The notes below the pieces were generated by a model, which was given only the letters and a program-made list of their open reading frames with translations, ran no database searches and was not told where the DNA came from. The translations under genes and the position numbers were made by a program. Below are positions 51,101-58,584 of a stretch of 64,000 bases of DNA, in pieces; the stretch's first letter is position 1, and each line of letters opens with the position of its first letter. Source of the stretch: Solimonas sp040754295 (GTDB lineage Bacteria; Pseudomonadota; Gammaproteobacteria; Nevskiales; Nevskiaceae); the NCBI GenBank assembly GCA_040754295.1, contig JBFMCQ010000001.1, positions 1 through 64,000 of the forward strand. Reading direction: 5' to 3'.

Positions 51101-52793
51101 CGAAGATGATGTTGTCGGGCTCGACGCAGGCTTCGAGCGCGCAGCTCGCTTCGACGAGCGCATTGCGCAGCTCGCGCTGGATGATGTTGCCGGCGCCAAT
51201 CGCGTCGAGCATCACGAACAGCACGCGCGTGTCGTTCTCGGCGAGCACCAGCACGCGCACGAAGATCTCTTCGTCCTCGTCGCGGAACAGGCTGCGGTGC
51301 ACGCGTGCGCCGGCGGGCTCGGTCAGCTCGCTGCTGAACTGCGCGAACGGATCGGGCACGTTCTGGATCGGATTGACGCCATAGCCGCCGAGGTTGAACT
51401 GCTGCGTTTTGGTCCCGACGAAGAAGCGCGGCTCGACGACGCCGTCGATGTGCGCCTGCGTCGGCGTCACACTGCGCCTGGCGGCACCGGCACACAGCGT
51501 GCCGGGCGCGCAGGCTGGCGCGACGACGTTGCGCACGCTGATGCGCACCGTATCGCTGGCGGTGGCGTTCTGCGGATCGGTGACGGTCAAGCGAAAGTCG
51601 AGCGCCGTATCCGCATCGACCTGCGGTGCGGTGAACGACGGCGTTGCGGTATCGGCGCCGCTCAGCGTGACTGCCGGACCGGCGGTCTGCGTCCACGCAT
51701 AGGTGAGCGCGCCGTTCTCGGGATCGAAGCTCTGCGTGCCGTCGAGCGTCACCGCATCGCCCTCGTCGACGCTGCGATCGGCGCCGGCGTCGGCGACCGG
51801 CGGCTGGTTCACCGGGTCGAGATTGCGCACGGTGATCAGGACCTCGTCCGGCGCCGACTGCGCGCCGTCGTCGTCGGTGACCGTCAGGCGGAAGCGCAGC
51901 TGGGTGTCGGCGTCGACGTCGGGGGCGGTAAAGCGCGGCTGCGCGGCAGCGGCGTTGTCGAGCGTGACGGCCGGCCCGGAGACCTGGGTCCAGGCATACG
52001 CCGCGATCGTGCCGTCGGCGTCGCTGCTGGCACGTCCGTCGAGCACGACCGTGCTGCGCTCGTCGACAACGCGGTCCGGCCCGGCGTTGGCGACCGGCGC
52101 CTGGTTCTGCTGCGGCGGATTGACCGTCACGCGCGTGTCGTCGCTGGCACGCGCGCCGGCGTCGTCAGTGACCGTCAGGCGGAACAGCAGCGTCGTCACC
52201 GTGCTGACCTCCGGCGCAGTGAAGCGCGCGGTCGGCGTGTCGGCGCCGGTGAGCGTGACCGCCGGTCCGGCGACACGCGTCCATGCATAGCTGACGATAC
52301 TGCCGTCGGCGTCGCTCGCCGTGCCGCTGAGCGTGACCTCGGCGCCGGCGGCGACGCTCTGATTGGCACCCGCATCGACGTCCGGCGCGAGATTGTCGTC
52401 CTGTCTATCGACGACAGTGATGACGACCTCGTCTGCGGCCTGCGCGCCGTCGTCGTCGGTGACGCTCAGGCGGAACACGATTGCGGCGTTCGCGTTGACC
52501 TGCGGCGCGACGAAGCTCGCAACCGCGGTGTCGGCATCGCTGAGCGCGACCGGCGGACCGGCGATCTGCGCCCATGCGAATGCGACGATCGCGCCGTCCG
52601 CATCCGTGCTCTGGCGGCCGTCGAGCACGACGGTCGCGCCTTCGCCGACGCTGCGGTCGGCACCGGCGGCGGCGGCCGGCGGCTGGTTCGCCGCGGGCGG
52701 CGCACCGTCCGGGCTGCGCGAGCTGCACGCAGCGAGCGCGAGGCTCGAGACGAAAACGAGGGGAAACAACCGCTGCATCAGGCTGCGCGACAT
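45105..52793 (-). CDS. Giant PKD/ceramidase-like/lipase-like multidomain lipoprotein
   Basis: The 2562-residue protein has a lipoprotein signal peptide (LFPLVFVSSLALAAC, Cys about 23). Four PKD-type repeats of 93-98 residues follow (about 36-425), each with an ADAGADRSVDEG-like start, YAWTQ and FRLTVTDDDGA. A neutral/alkaline ceramidase-like domain (about 430-1050) has metal-site motifs GQTHTHAGPD and YAAHPTSIGND...PHADY. A CDMLDP...FPFPNDHFT module leads into an alpha/beta-hydrolase (about 1150-1750) with GNSQGG (nucleophile Ser about 1570) and FGDHQV. The ~750-residue C-terminal region is unrecognised. GGAGAG supports the ATG. It probably hydrolyses lipids at the cell surface, and the fusion looks unusual. 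Confidence 0.8.
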   Translation of the reverse strand: MSRSLMQRLFPLVFVSSLALAACSSRSPDGAPPAANQPPAAAAGADRSVGEGATVVLDGRQSTDADGAIVAFAWAQIAGPPVALSDADTAVASFVAPQVNANAAIVFRLSVTDDDGAQAADEVVITVVDRQDDNLAPDVDAGANQSVAAGAEVTLSGTASDADGSIVSYAWTRVAGPAVTLTGADTPTARFTAPEVSTVTTLLFRLTVTDDAGARASDDTRVTVNPPQQNQAPVANAGPDRVVDERSTVVLDGRASSDADGTIAAYAWTQVSGPAVTLDNAAAAQPRFTAPDVDADTQLRFRLTVTDDDGAQSAPDEVLITVRNLDPVNQPPVADAGADRSVDEGDAVTLDGTQSFDPENGALTYAWTQTAGPAVTLSGADTATPSFTAPQVDADTALDFRLTVTDPQNATASDTVRISVRNVVAPACAPGTLCAGAARRSVTPTQAHIDGVVEPRFFVGTKTQQFNLGGYGVNPIQNVPDPFAQFSSELTEPAGARVHRSLFRDEDEEIFVRVLVLAENDTRVLFVMLDAIGAGNIIQRELRNALVEASCALEACVEPDNIIFGQTHTHAGPDLQGLWGGVPQDWIRNMLYTRAAEATREALRGLRAATLQLGQGRTSDFNDYRRPQVDPAADADDRIVLLRALAADGSVIGQLLQYAAHPTSIGNDQDPRVPHADYIYGAMRRLEQDGGVALYYNGPIADASPSGGQCAVADPDAYERVRCRGNDLAAFAREQSARTLAPTLAIRHETVVLPVTNPLFVAAGALGAFNRYYDFTPQEVSSIPVLGEALGTVTTELGQVTPTAQTLVSRISIGGAGGLEIATIPGEATNTFGQFIRSLAAQANPDATVMLLGLTQNSFGYIIPEEEFSYVDPSGDAGLADVPFTGYEEFVSLGPLTAPLLRIAGYIPLFDARPETNLPDYLRACADPASPDCLLTDIAQRIDYIQRAYAARCREAGAPEQFCALIDPAIPPAQHCRDAGLPEQICGLLEGTPPDGSDAALLGDAALALLAGCDMLDPAHCMFPFPNDHFTIAAPPGSPQARENGGTGRRIAFNPLAMPRNTAGKPIDPTEWNRNDGYSPGQMIVTYVPNLGTEKNAQGEPFGPVKGAVPLTDLRRYADADAPVIVLDTGPLDAPYAQPQRHLIWAEVDLNAGQLIPGVVDQPTPSLAGKRPALIIRPAKNFDEGHRYVVVLRNLRDDQNRPLAAGAAFASCRDQRPTALPPLAQRCATLQQSVFPVLQAAGIAVSGNDALYLAWDFTTASSKNNVARLAAIRDDAFQSVLGEPADAPNPGEPGYPAGRAPGYAVTKVTENPDGPSGRTVRRIEGTITVPSYVIPSDPSPLDGQAALREQIDALAQQFPDVLGELEDQCRANDVPALCDVLGLADLGDAIDLAGSGSLPPNRLYYDPTDAPNPADPLGSLYGDGLPDRNPSGDLTFTFTCNIPRYAVDGAASMDAAASVRTVRPTLYGHGLLGGQGEMNGQASDFGNVYGLLNCAADWFGFASGDLVNVASVLADLSNFPVIPDGSQQGMLNQMFLARLLTHPQGFAADPLFQVNGRPVFDRREVFYHGNSQGGILGGVLVAASKDVNRGVLGVLGMNYSTLLTRSVDFTLYSIPLYLAYTDDLDRNLNFSLMQMLWDRSENNGYAHHLADNRAMGGPDNAVLLHPAFGDHQVTMWSADVMARTIGAPVDRRRVVGATRHPDIGEFFALQPLNYDDDAQIRGSALVYWDEPWNSQLSGSCDNNHTEPPPVGNVPPADAGDDPHECPRRDAQARCQMSHFLLRESAAEGDSTARLVDPAGIAFGTDDAGNCPAVVINGAPGAGEGEPGSVGYGEGLTGMLARVGANGNGFIDAMLAGDFDGAQAALTTTLTTFSDDLQALSESTTPEQLLGLGQSIPSTVLQTLSARREVEPVVVPGFLLTGWSVPPAQGIANPYPSGAMTTGDGVRDAHNGTLLYPLGPLAAAGAAVGDVAAYAWKNGAWTEIPVQVDERMPYFLANGSSDFSTYSGTDPETSYVWDTEAWALTEGACSKVYETQSGRTWPTADPVPGIDADDEIVFMAADAGELAPAGSRPDGVRADPGQQIALADPLAPGAQRYVYLFLKDGGSSFEGARYVDYARDANADEWIDRDFFRDDDPEKLGTSNTGYGPNLGGTVCVASLEQYHGNDAQCSFDVASGKYLCPSNDRFPRDAVTVSTDAYRWRASGRWMVRALQIAKPGQPRVYGPDLIDRWKGRAFQQSPDSVISLVGFEDEQVNWEGNASLFGERCGPVRCIREVWGADSGTNVTKTETFYRDAITYRYRVRVHPIPPDGLYTSWDYNRAAMVPTSAEAAAGVPGGRYYTLLRPQGVPIDGINDELGNVDGFAPINGMCPNSDEEEPIIPPNADGRCPAFFDAADPTFNLPLAFDNWEQVSAKGDGGALVYTFVLRGATSLLNPLVVPYYRDDACLDDGTGDDPVPRPWPGENSGDARVRDGYVAMARAATGNATLTYADLSCTQRQGAHAAHGLHFFVTHDSDNLFLPLTTTEIDGEQWQFVVPSARPQNLAEPYANVARFPLQPVVVPVP

Positions 52794-53135
52794 CCGCTCT
52801 CTCCAGCGAGACGGCTCTTGCACAGCCGGCCGGCGGCGCCCTTGGAAGCGATCCGCCGTTCTCCTCCGCACCGTCGTTCCATGACGACGGTTTCGGCATC
52901 CCTGCCGCTGCGGCCTACCGTGCCCCGAAGGCCGTTCGTCGTTTAATCGAATAGGTGTCGCAGTTTAGCGCTGCTTTCTCATGCTGCGCATAGTAAATCC
53001 CGCTCCCCTGAGCGCAGATCGGCCATCCTGCCCGCATAAAATCTCCCGAGCTGGTGCTACCCTGAATAACCACCCGCTGTCGAGCCGTGAGCGGCCGAGC
53101 CCCAGCTCGGCAGGTTTTGCGGTGCTGGCTTCGTC
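52794..53135. other. Intergenic region upstream of the giant lipoprotein gene
   Basis: This 342-bp stretch contains the promoter of the giant gene (minus strand). An AT-rich patch at 52938-52975 (GTTTAATCGAATAGGTG) is the best promoter candidate. A perfect 6-bp hairpin CCGAGC-CCCA-GCTCGG lies at 53095-53110, just after the stop of the gene at 53136, and could be its terminator, but has no T-run on that strand. No ORF looks real here. Confidence 0.4.
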
Positions 53136-53591
53136 TCAGGGAGCGCCGTTGTCGCCGATGCATATAACCAGCAAGTTGACACACGGAGGGTGCTCCTCGG
53201 TGATCGTGTCGCGCCCCCATTCTCCAGCCTCGTCGCCGCCCTGGTCGTCAGCGAGCAGAGCCAAGAGCGCCAGCGTGGCTACCGCTGTACCTGCATAGAG
53301 CCATACAGTGGGGCTTCGGCTGGCGGTTTCAGTCGAAGTACCTGCTGCCGTAGACCACAGCTGCACACCGGAGCGCATCGCGCCCTGCGGATCGTGATCG
53401 TGTGCGAACGAAGCTCGCTCGCCAGACAACGTCTCAGGCATATGGGCGACGCCAAGTGCTGCTCGTGCGCCGGTGCCGTCCCAGCTCACCGTCAATGCAA
53501 GCGCCGGCTGCAGTCCAACCTCGGCGTGGACAGCAGCTGCGTGTAGAAGCGCGCTGGCGAGACACAGTGCGATCCTAGCCACCTTCGGCAT
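53136..53591 (-). CDS. Small exported membrane-anchored protein, unknown (cassette gene 3)
   Basis: The 151-residue protein has a signal peptide (ALCLASALLHAAAVHA), a short region with alternating strands (LQPALALTVSWDGTGARAAL), and a TM helix near residue 98 (WLYAGTAVATLALLALL). An acidic end follows (DDQGGDEAGEW) and two late Cys (PPCVNLLVICIG). It shares its layout with the preceding gene at 53600 (secreted N-terminus with an S-W-[DG]-[GR] strand, single late TM, Gly/Asp/Ser end), so the two may be paralogues. Family not recognised. It is 8 bp downstream of that gene, so co-translated. Confidence 0.6.
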   Translation of the reverse strand: MPKVARIALCLASALLHAAAVHAEVGLQPALALTVSWDGTGARAALGVAHMPETLSGERASFAHDHDPQGAMRSGVQLWSTAAGTSTETASRSPTVWLYAGTAVATLALLALLADDQGGDEAGEWGRDTITEEHPPCVNLLVICIGDNGAP

Positions 53592-53599
53592 CGTTCCAG

Positions 53600-54067
53600 C
53601 TACTCCCCGCTACCGCTGCCACTCGACTGGTCGTCCCAGCGGTTCTTGGCGATCAGCACGATCGCTGTCAGTCCTCCGACGATCATGACAGGACCGATCA
53701 GGCTAGGCCCCCTGCTGCTTTCCTTCTCGCCTGCCTGCCTGGCGGCCGCAAGCTCAGGCCTCACACCCCCACTTTGTGGACCTGCAACATGCCACGACGC
53801 AGACAAAAGCGGGATGTACGCCGTGCGTCCTGCCAAGCGGGTCATGCTGCTTGGGGATACGCCGATGGCCGCGGAGGCCTCCGGTCCGGGCTGAAGGTGC
53901 ACGCCCATTCCGAAGTCAACCCTCGTGCGTGCGTGCGCGCGCCCCCAGCTGGCTTGCACGCCCAGCATCGGCAACACCCGATCGTCGGCAAAGGCTACGG
54001 TCGTGTAGCCTTGCATGACCGCGATGCAAGCGGCGCACACAACGGATAAGTGCTTCTTGATCTTCAT
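53600..54067 (-). CDS. Small exported membrane-anchored protein, unknown (cassette gene 2)
   Basis: The 155-residue protein has a signal peptide (KKHLSVVCAACIAVMQGYTTVAFA), then RVLPMLGVQASWGRAHARTRVDFGMGV, which looks like beta strands of an outer-membrane or strand-rich protein. A single TM near the end (IGPVMIVGGLTAIVLIA) precedes a Ser/Gly tail. Family not recognised. AAGGAGAAT precedes the chosen ATG, which begins the signal peptide. It sits 64 bp after the 472-residue gene on the same strand. Confidence 0.62.
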   Translation of the reverse strand: MKIKKHLSVVCAACIAVMQGYTTVAFADDRVLPMLGVQASWGRAHARTRVDFGMGVHLQPGPEASAAIGVSPSSMTRLAGRTAYIPLLSASWHVAGPQSGGVRPELAAARQAGEKESSRGPSLIGPVMIVGGLTAIVLIAKNRWDDQSSGSGSGE

Positions 54068-54131
54068 GCCATTCTCCTTACAGCAGTTGCGACGGGCTGG
54101 CGTGTCCCAGCCGGCCCGTCGCGCCAAATTG

Positions 54132-55550
54132 CTACTGCCCCGGGCAGGTTATGAGCGGAGCATGGCCGCTCTTGAACCCGAACAGGTAGTTCACCGCCGG
54201 GAGACTGCGGTTACTCGAGCCTGCCTTGCCACGCCATGCAACGAACTGATTGCCTGTTGCACCACCGCCGGCACCCGGCATAAGCGCCGACGCAGGCATG
54301 TAAACCGAGCAGTTCCATCCGTTGAATGCCTCGATTCCGCCGAACATGATATCGAACGACCATGCTCGGACGGTGCTGAACGCATACTCCCAACTCGGCA
54401 TCGGGACGTTTCCGGGAGAAAGCTGGACCAGCTTCGCGGCCGTAGGGGCGGGAAACATGTTGGGCGACTGTGCGGTCACCAGGGGGCCGCCCGTCTGCTG
54501 ATAGTTTGTGCCGAACCGGAGACTCACGGAGTCCTCGTAGGGCAGCTTAAAGTCGCCTTGCTGGACCACTTGGTACGGAATGCGAGCTTGGTAGGGAGCC
54601 GGGGCCAAGCCGCTGCAAGTGGGTAGCACGGCATGCGCCATATAGCTACCCGCATCCCTCATGTAGAAGTAGCGCTTTTCCTGCCTAAGGAGATATGCCA
54701 GAACATTTTTGCCGCGGGCTAGGTCGTACAGGACTTTGAAAAAGCAGCTACTTCCGCAGCGTACTCCTGCCGGCAGTACGCCCATGATGATGTCGGAGCC
54801 TGACGCAAGATATTGAACATTCACCGCGCCAACAAACTCGCCCCAGACGTCGCAGCCCCAGTCGAAAATGCCCCCTCCGCATTTGTACTTGTACACATAC
54901 TTGTAGGCGTACGGCAGCTTGAAGCAGACACTGTCGGTAACCACGTTGTCTGCCGACATCTCCGACGCCGCCAGCGCCGAATCCGGACACAACGTCGACA
55001 AGTGCGCAATCGCTGTCGACTCACTTGCGTCGCGTATCTGCCGCATCGAGCCAAGTGCCGGGTCAAACAACTCGCCATACATCTCGAAGTCGCCGACACT
55101 TGCGCCAACGGCACAGGTGAGGCCCTCGTCAGACAAGGGTTCACCGATGCAGTAGCCTTCATGCCTCAGGGGCCTCATGAGCGCCAGCGCGTGACCCATG
55201 ACCGCGTCGCTCGACATCTCAATCGGCACTCGATTTCCGTAAATCTGCGCCGCCTCGTCAGGATGCTCAGGATCCCAAAGCGCGTCGGCGAAGGCCGCTT
55301 CCAGCGCAGCGGCGACGCGCGCTTCGGTGATGACACCCTCCTCGAAAAATGACGGATAGCGACTTACGGCGGCGTGCACGACGCTCCTGAGCTCGCTAGT
55401 CACGGTGCGATCCTGTCGGATCGACTCTGCTTCGAGAAACGCGTCTGTTGCGTCAGACAACGCAGAGGACATTGCTTCACCACTGCACAGAGTGAATAAC
55501 AAGCCAGCGAAAGTTCGCCGCGCGCAACCACACAACCTTCTCAAGTTCAT
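54132..55550 (-). CDS. Secreted Cys-rich protein of unknown function (cassette gene 1)
   Basis: The 472-residue protein starts MNLRRLCGCARRTFAGLLFTLCSGEA (signal peptide, AGGGAGAAC upstream). It continues with a helical region (SDATDAFLEAESIRQDRTVTSELRSVVHAA), then a Tyr/Cys-rich centre (YAYKYVYKYKCGGGIFDWGC, GVRCGSSCFFKVLYDLARGK) and a beta-rich end (FGTNYQQTGGPLVTAQSP). About ten Cys in the mature part suggest disulfides, and TM segments are absent apart from the signal. I recognise no family. GC content is visibly lower than the flanks, so the cassette was probably acquired. It is divergent from the AraC regulator. Confidence 0.65.
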   Translation of the reverse strand: MNLRRLCGCARRTFAGLLFTLCSGEAMSSALSDATDAFLEAESIRQDRTVTSELRSVVHAAVSRYPSFFEEGVITEARVAAALEAAFADALWDPEHPDEAAQIYGNRVPIEMSSDAVMGHALALMRPLRHEGYCIGEPLSDEGLTCAVGASVGDFEMYGELFDPALGSMRQIRDASESTAIAHLSTLCPDSALAASEMSADNVVTDSVCFKLPYAYKYVYKYKCGGGIFDWGCDVWGEFVGAVNVQYLASGSDIIMGVLPAGVRCGSSCFFKVLYDLARGKNVLAYLLRQEKRYFYMRDAGSYMAHAVLPTCSGLAPAPYQARIPYQVVQQGDFKLPYEDSVSLRFGTNYQQTGGPLVTAQSPNMFPAPTAAKLVQLSPGNVPMPSWEYAFSTVRAWSFDIMFGGIEAFNGWNCSVYMPASALMPGAGGGATGNQFVAWRGKAGSSNRSLPAVNYLFGFKSGHAPLITCPGQ

Positions 55551-55821
55551 AAAGTTCTCCCTTGGCCGAGACCGCATGCCCCTGCACTAGCTGGGCATTC
55601 CTGTACGCCGTGCGAGACGACGGAAGCGACTGTCCGCTTCTGCGCGAAGAACTGTACGGAGCTGACCTCCAGACGTATTGCGCGACCGCGCCAACTCGTT
55701 CGGAGATCGCGCCATCGAGGGGTGATAGCGTTCACACGATTGCCCGGCCGGCCGGTTCCATACTGGGCGAACCCATGGCAGATTGGGCAAGGGATGCGCT
55801 TGATCGCAAAGGGGGGTGAAG
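55551..55821. promoter_or_regulatory. Divergent region between unknown cassette and AraC regulator
   Basis: This 271-bp gap is the shared upstream region of the cassette (minus) and the AraC gene (plus). It is less GC-rich than average and contains a probable ribosome-binding site for the AraC start (AAAGGGGGG at about 55808-55816). No clear AraC half-site repeats were found by eye. Any ORF here is short and lacks family features. Confidence 0.4.
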
Positions 55822-56883
55822 ATGAACAGCGGCCGCATTTCCGCCGCGTATGCACGCGGGCTACTGGACTACCTGCGGACGCGCGGCGTCGATCCCTGCG
55901 TGTTGTATCCACGCGCACTAGTCGCTGCGGTGGAGCAGGGGAAAGGACCCGCCGAGATTCCGCTGCCGGAATGGATCGCAATGTTTCCGCCGGCGATCCG
56001 GGCACTCGACGAGCACGACCTTCCGGTCAAGGCGGGCGCGAGCCTGCGTCTGCGCCACTTGGGCGCGCTCGGCCATGTACTGATGAGTTGCGCGACACTC
56101 GCGGAGGTGGCGCTGCAGCTACGGCGCTACATCCGGTTGCTCGGCCAGATCGGCGAGCCGGCGCTCAGCGTCGAGAACGACAGCGCGCACCTGTTGTGGC
56201 TCTGGCCCTACGAAACGCCCGCGGATCCGGCGATCGCGCAGTTCATGCTCGGAGCGCGTGCGATGTTCATGCGCTGGCTGGCGAACCGGCACGATCTGCT
56301 GCTCGACGCACACTTTCATTTCGCACGGCCGCGCGATACCGGCGGCTTCGAGCGCGAGTTCGGCGGCCGGCTGCTGTTCGACCAGCCGCAGAGCAAGCTC
56401 GTCTTTCCAGCCAAGTACCTGGACTTACCCGTCGTGTCCGCTGACGAAGCGCTGCATGCGCAGGCCGAGATACAGGCGCAGGCGCTGCTGAGTGAGCTGC
56501 GCGGGGAGTCGGAGCTGCTCGACAGGCTCAAGACGGTGCTGGTGCGTGGACTTGCGAACGGAAGAGTCGGTCTGGAGAACGCCGCCAGCGGTCTCGGACT
56601 CTCGGTGCGGACACTGCAGCGCCGGTTGGCCGAGCACGACCGCTCGTTTCAGGACGTACTCGACGAAGTACGCCGCGCGCAAGCAGAACGCCTGCTGCGA
56701 ACGCCGCACGTCCCGCTGACGCAGATCGCGTTTCTTCTCGGCTACTCGGAGCAGAGCAGCTTCCACGAAGCGTTCCGACGCTGGACCGGCGTGGCACCGG
56801 GCGCGTGGCGCGAAGGCATTTTGCATCAGGAGGCGGGCTCAACGAGCCAGGAACCTCGCCGCCGGGCGGCACCGGCCGTTTGA
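55822..56883 (+). CDS. AraC-family regulator (OruR/ArgR-like, arabinose-binding-type N-terminus)
   Basis: The 353-residue protein has an N-terminal ligand domain of the DUF/Arabinose-binding type found in OruR-like regulators (LRHLGALGHVLMSCATLAEVALQLRRYIRLLG). A C-terminal double-HTH follows (VGLENAASGLGLSVRTLQRRLAEHDRSFQDVLDEVR and LTQIAFLLGYSEQSSFHEAFRRWTGVAPGAWR). It is an activator or repressor of nearby genes; its divergent neighbour, the unknown exported cassette, is the likeliest target (inference). The ATG is preferred over a GTG two codons upstream. Confidence 0.9.
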   Translation: MNSGRISAAYARGLLDYLRTRGVDPCVLYPRALVAAVEQGKGPAEIPLPEWIAMFPPAIRALDEHDLPVKAGASLRLRHLGALGHVLMSCATLAEVALQLRRYIRLLGQIGEPALSVENDSAHLLWLWPYETPADPAIAQFMLGARAMFMRWLANRHDLLLDAHFHFARPRDTGGFEREFGGRLLFDQPQSKLVFPAKYLDLPVVSADEALHAQAEIQAQALLSELRGESELLDRLKTVLVRGLANGRVGLENAASGLGLSVRTLQRRLAEHDRSFQDVLDEVRRAQAERLLRTPHVPLTQIAFLLGYSEQSSFHEAFRRWTGVAPGAWREGILHQEAGSTSQEPRRRAAPAV

Positions 56884-56950
56884 GCAAAGTAGCCGGGCTG
56901 CAGGCCGGCGCTCCCGGGGAAAAGCTCCGGAGGCTCTTCATCCGAAAGGC

Positions 56951-56984
56951 AACGCGGCTACCCCTCCCCGAAGGTAGCCGCGTT
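56951..56984. terminator. Strong 12-bp hairpin downstream of the AraC gene
   Basis: AACGCGGCTACC and GGTAGCCGCGTT form a perfect 12-bp stem with a 10-base loop (CCTCCCCGAA). It lies 67 bp after the AraC stop and 224 bp before trkA, so a terminator or a 5'-leader element of trkA are both possible. There is no T-run. The rest of the 324-bp gap (56884-57207) shows no coding signal; the AT-richer piece at 57095-57160 probably holds the trkA promoter. Confidence 0.45.
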
Positions 56985-57207
56985 CCCTGCAGCACCACCC
57001 CGCCACATCCATCCCGCCCGGTCCGGGAGTCCGACGATGCCGGGCGAGCGCCCCTTGCCCGCCCTGCGCCGCCAGTGTAGACAACCGGCCCGTGCATACC
57101 GATAGTAAATTCTTCGTCGGGGCTTCGTAAGGGTCGATACGAACAGAAAAAATGTGTGACCCAGCCATCTTGCGGTGCAACATCGGCAGGCGTAAGGTGC
57201 GCGCCGC

Positions 57208-58584
57208 ATGAAAATCATCATTCTCGGCGCCGGTCAGGTCGGGTCGACGCTCGCTGAAAACCTCGCCAGCGAACGCAACGACGTGACCGTCGTCGACACC
57301 AATCCGATGGCGCTCGCGAATCTGCAGGAGCGTCTCGATCTCCGCACCGTCCACGGCCACGCCTCGCATCCGAGCGTGCTGCGCCAGGCCGGCGCCGACG
57401 ATGCCGACATGATCATCGCCGTGACCAACAGCGATGAGACCAACATGCTGGCGTGCAAGATCGCCAATACGCTGTTCAACACGCCGACCAAGATCGCGCG
57501 CGTGCGCGCGATGGATTATCTGCGCGAAGAGAAGCTGTTTGGCGCCGATGCACTGCCGGTGGACATGCGCATCTCGCCCGAGCAGCTGGTCACCGACCTG
57601 ATCCAGCGCCTGATCGAGTATCCCGGCGCGTTGCAGGTCGTCGAGTTCGCGGACGGCCGGGTGCGCCTGGTCGGCGTCAAGGCGTATTACGGCGGCCCGC
57701 TGGTGTCGCGCCAGCTCAAGGAGCTGCCGGCGCATCTGCCGGGCGTGGACGCGCGCGTCGCGGCGATCTACCGCCGCGGACGGCCGATCATTCCCGAAGG
57801 CGACACGATCATCGAGGCCGAGGACGAGGTGTTCTTCGTCGCCGCGCGCGATCACATCCCGAAGATCATCGCCGAGCTGCGGCGGCTCGACAAACCGGTC
57901 AAGCGCGTGATGCTCGCCGGCGGCGGCAACATCGGCCTGCGCCTGGCGCGCGCGCTGGAGTCGAGCAAGATCCAGGTGAAGATCGTCGAGAAGATCAAGG
58001 AGCGCGCGCAGCTGCTGTCCGAGCAGCTGCAGCACAGCATCGTGCTCAACGGCGATGCCGCCAACGAAGCGCTGCTGCGCGAGGAGAACATCGAGGACGT
58101 CGACGTCTTCTGCGCGATCACCAACGACGACGAGGCCAACATCCTCTCGGCGATGCTCGCCAAGCGCTTGGGCGCGCGCAAGGCGCTGTGCCTGATCAAC
58201 CGCGTGTCCTATGTGGATCTGGTCGAAGGGGGCAGCATCGACATCGCGATCTCGCCGCAGAGCTCGACGGTGTCCGCACTGCTCGCGCGCGTGCGCCGCG
58301 GCGACGTCGTGCGCGTGCACAGCCTGCGCCGCGGCGCCGCCGAAGCGATCGAGGCGATCGCGCACGGCGACCGCCACAATTCCAAAGTGGTCGGGCGGCG
58401 GCTCGAGGAGATCAAGCTGCCGCAGGGCACGACGATCGGCGCGATCGTGCGCGGCGATGAAGTGGTCATCGCGCACCACGACACGCTGATCGAGGCGGAG
58501 GATCACGTGATCCTGTTCATCGTCGACAAGAAGCGCGTCAAGGACGTCGAGAAGCTGTTCCAGGTAGGGCTCAACTTCTTCTGA
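57208..58584 (+). CDS. trkA: Trk system potassium transport regulatory protein
   Basis: The 458-residue cytosolic peripheral protein has two RCK (TrkA-N/TrkA-C) units. The first begins MKIIILGAGQVGSTLAENLA, the second VMLAGGGNIGLRLARALE, each an NAD-binding GxGxxG motif. It gates the TrkH potassium channel in response to NAD(H)/nucleotides. The stop overlaps the start of trkH by one base (TGATG). In many gammaproteobacteria it follows rsmB; here 15 kb of accessory genes intervene. Confidence 0.96.
   Translation: MKIIILGAGQVGSTLAENLASERNDVTVVDTNPMALANLQERLDLRTVHGHASHPSVLRQAGADDADMIIAVTNSDETNMLACKIANTLFNTPTKIARVRAMDYLREEKLFGADALPVDMRISPEQLVTDLIQRLIEYPGALQVVEFADGRVRLVGVKAYYGGPLVSRQLKELPAHLPGVDARVAAIYRRGRPIIPEGDTIIEAEDEVFFVAARDHIPKIIAELRRLDKPVKRVMLAGGGNIGLRLARALESSKIQVKIVEKIKERAQLLSEQLQHSIVLNGDAANEALLREENIEDVDVFCAITNDDEANILSAMLAKRLGARKALCLINRVSYVDLVEGGSIDIAISPQSSTVSALLARVRRGDVVRVHSLRRGAAEAIEAIAHGDRHNSKVVGRRLEEIKLPQGTTIGAIVRGDEVVIAHHDTLIEAEDHVILFIVDKKRVKDVEKLFQVGLNFF

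Noticed and set aside
56930..57080. Possible c-di-GMP (GEMM) or other riboswitch upstream of trkA
   Set aside because: The 12-bp stem is real, but the conserved GEMM core bases are not present, and no other known class fits by eye.
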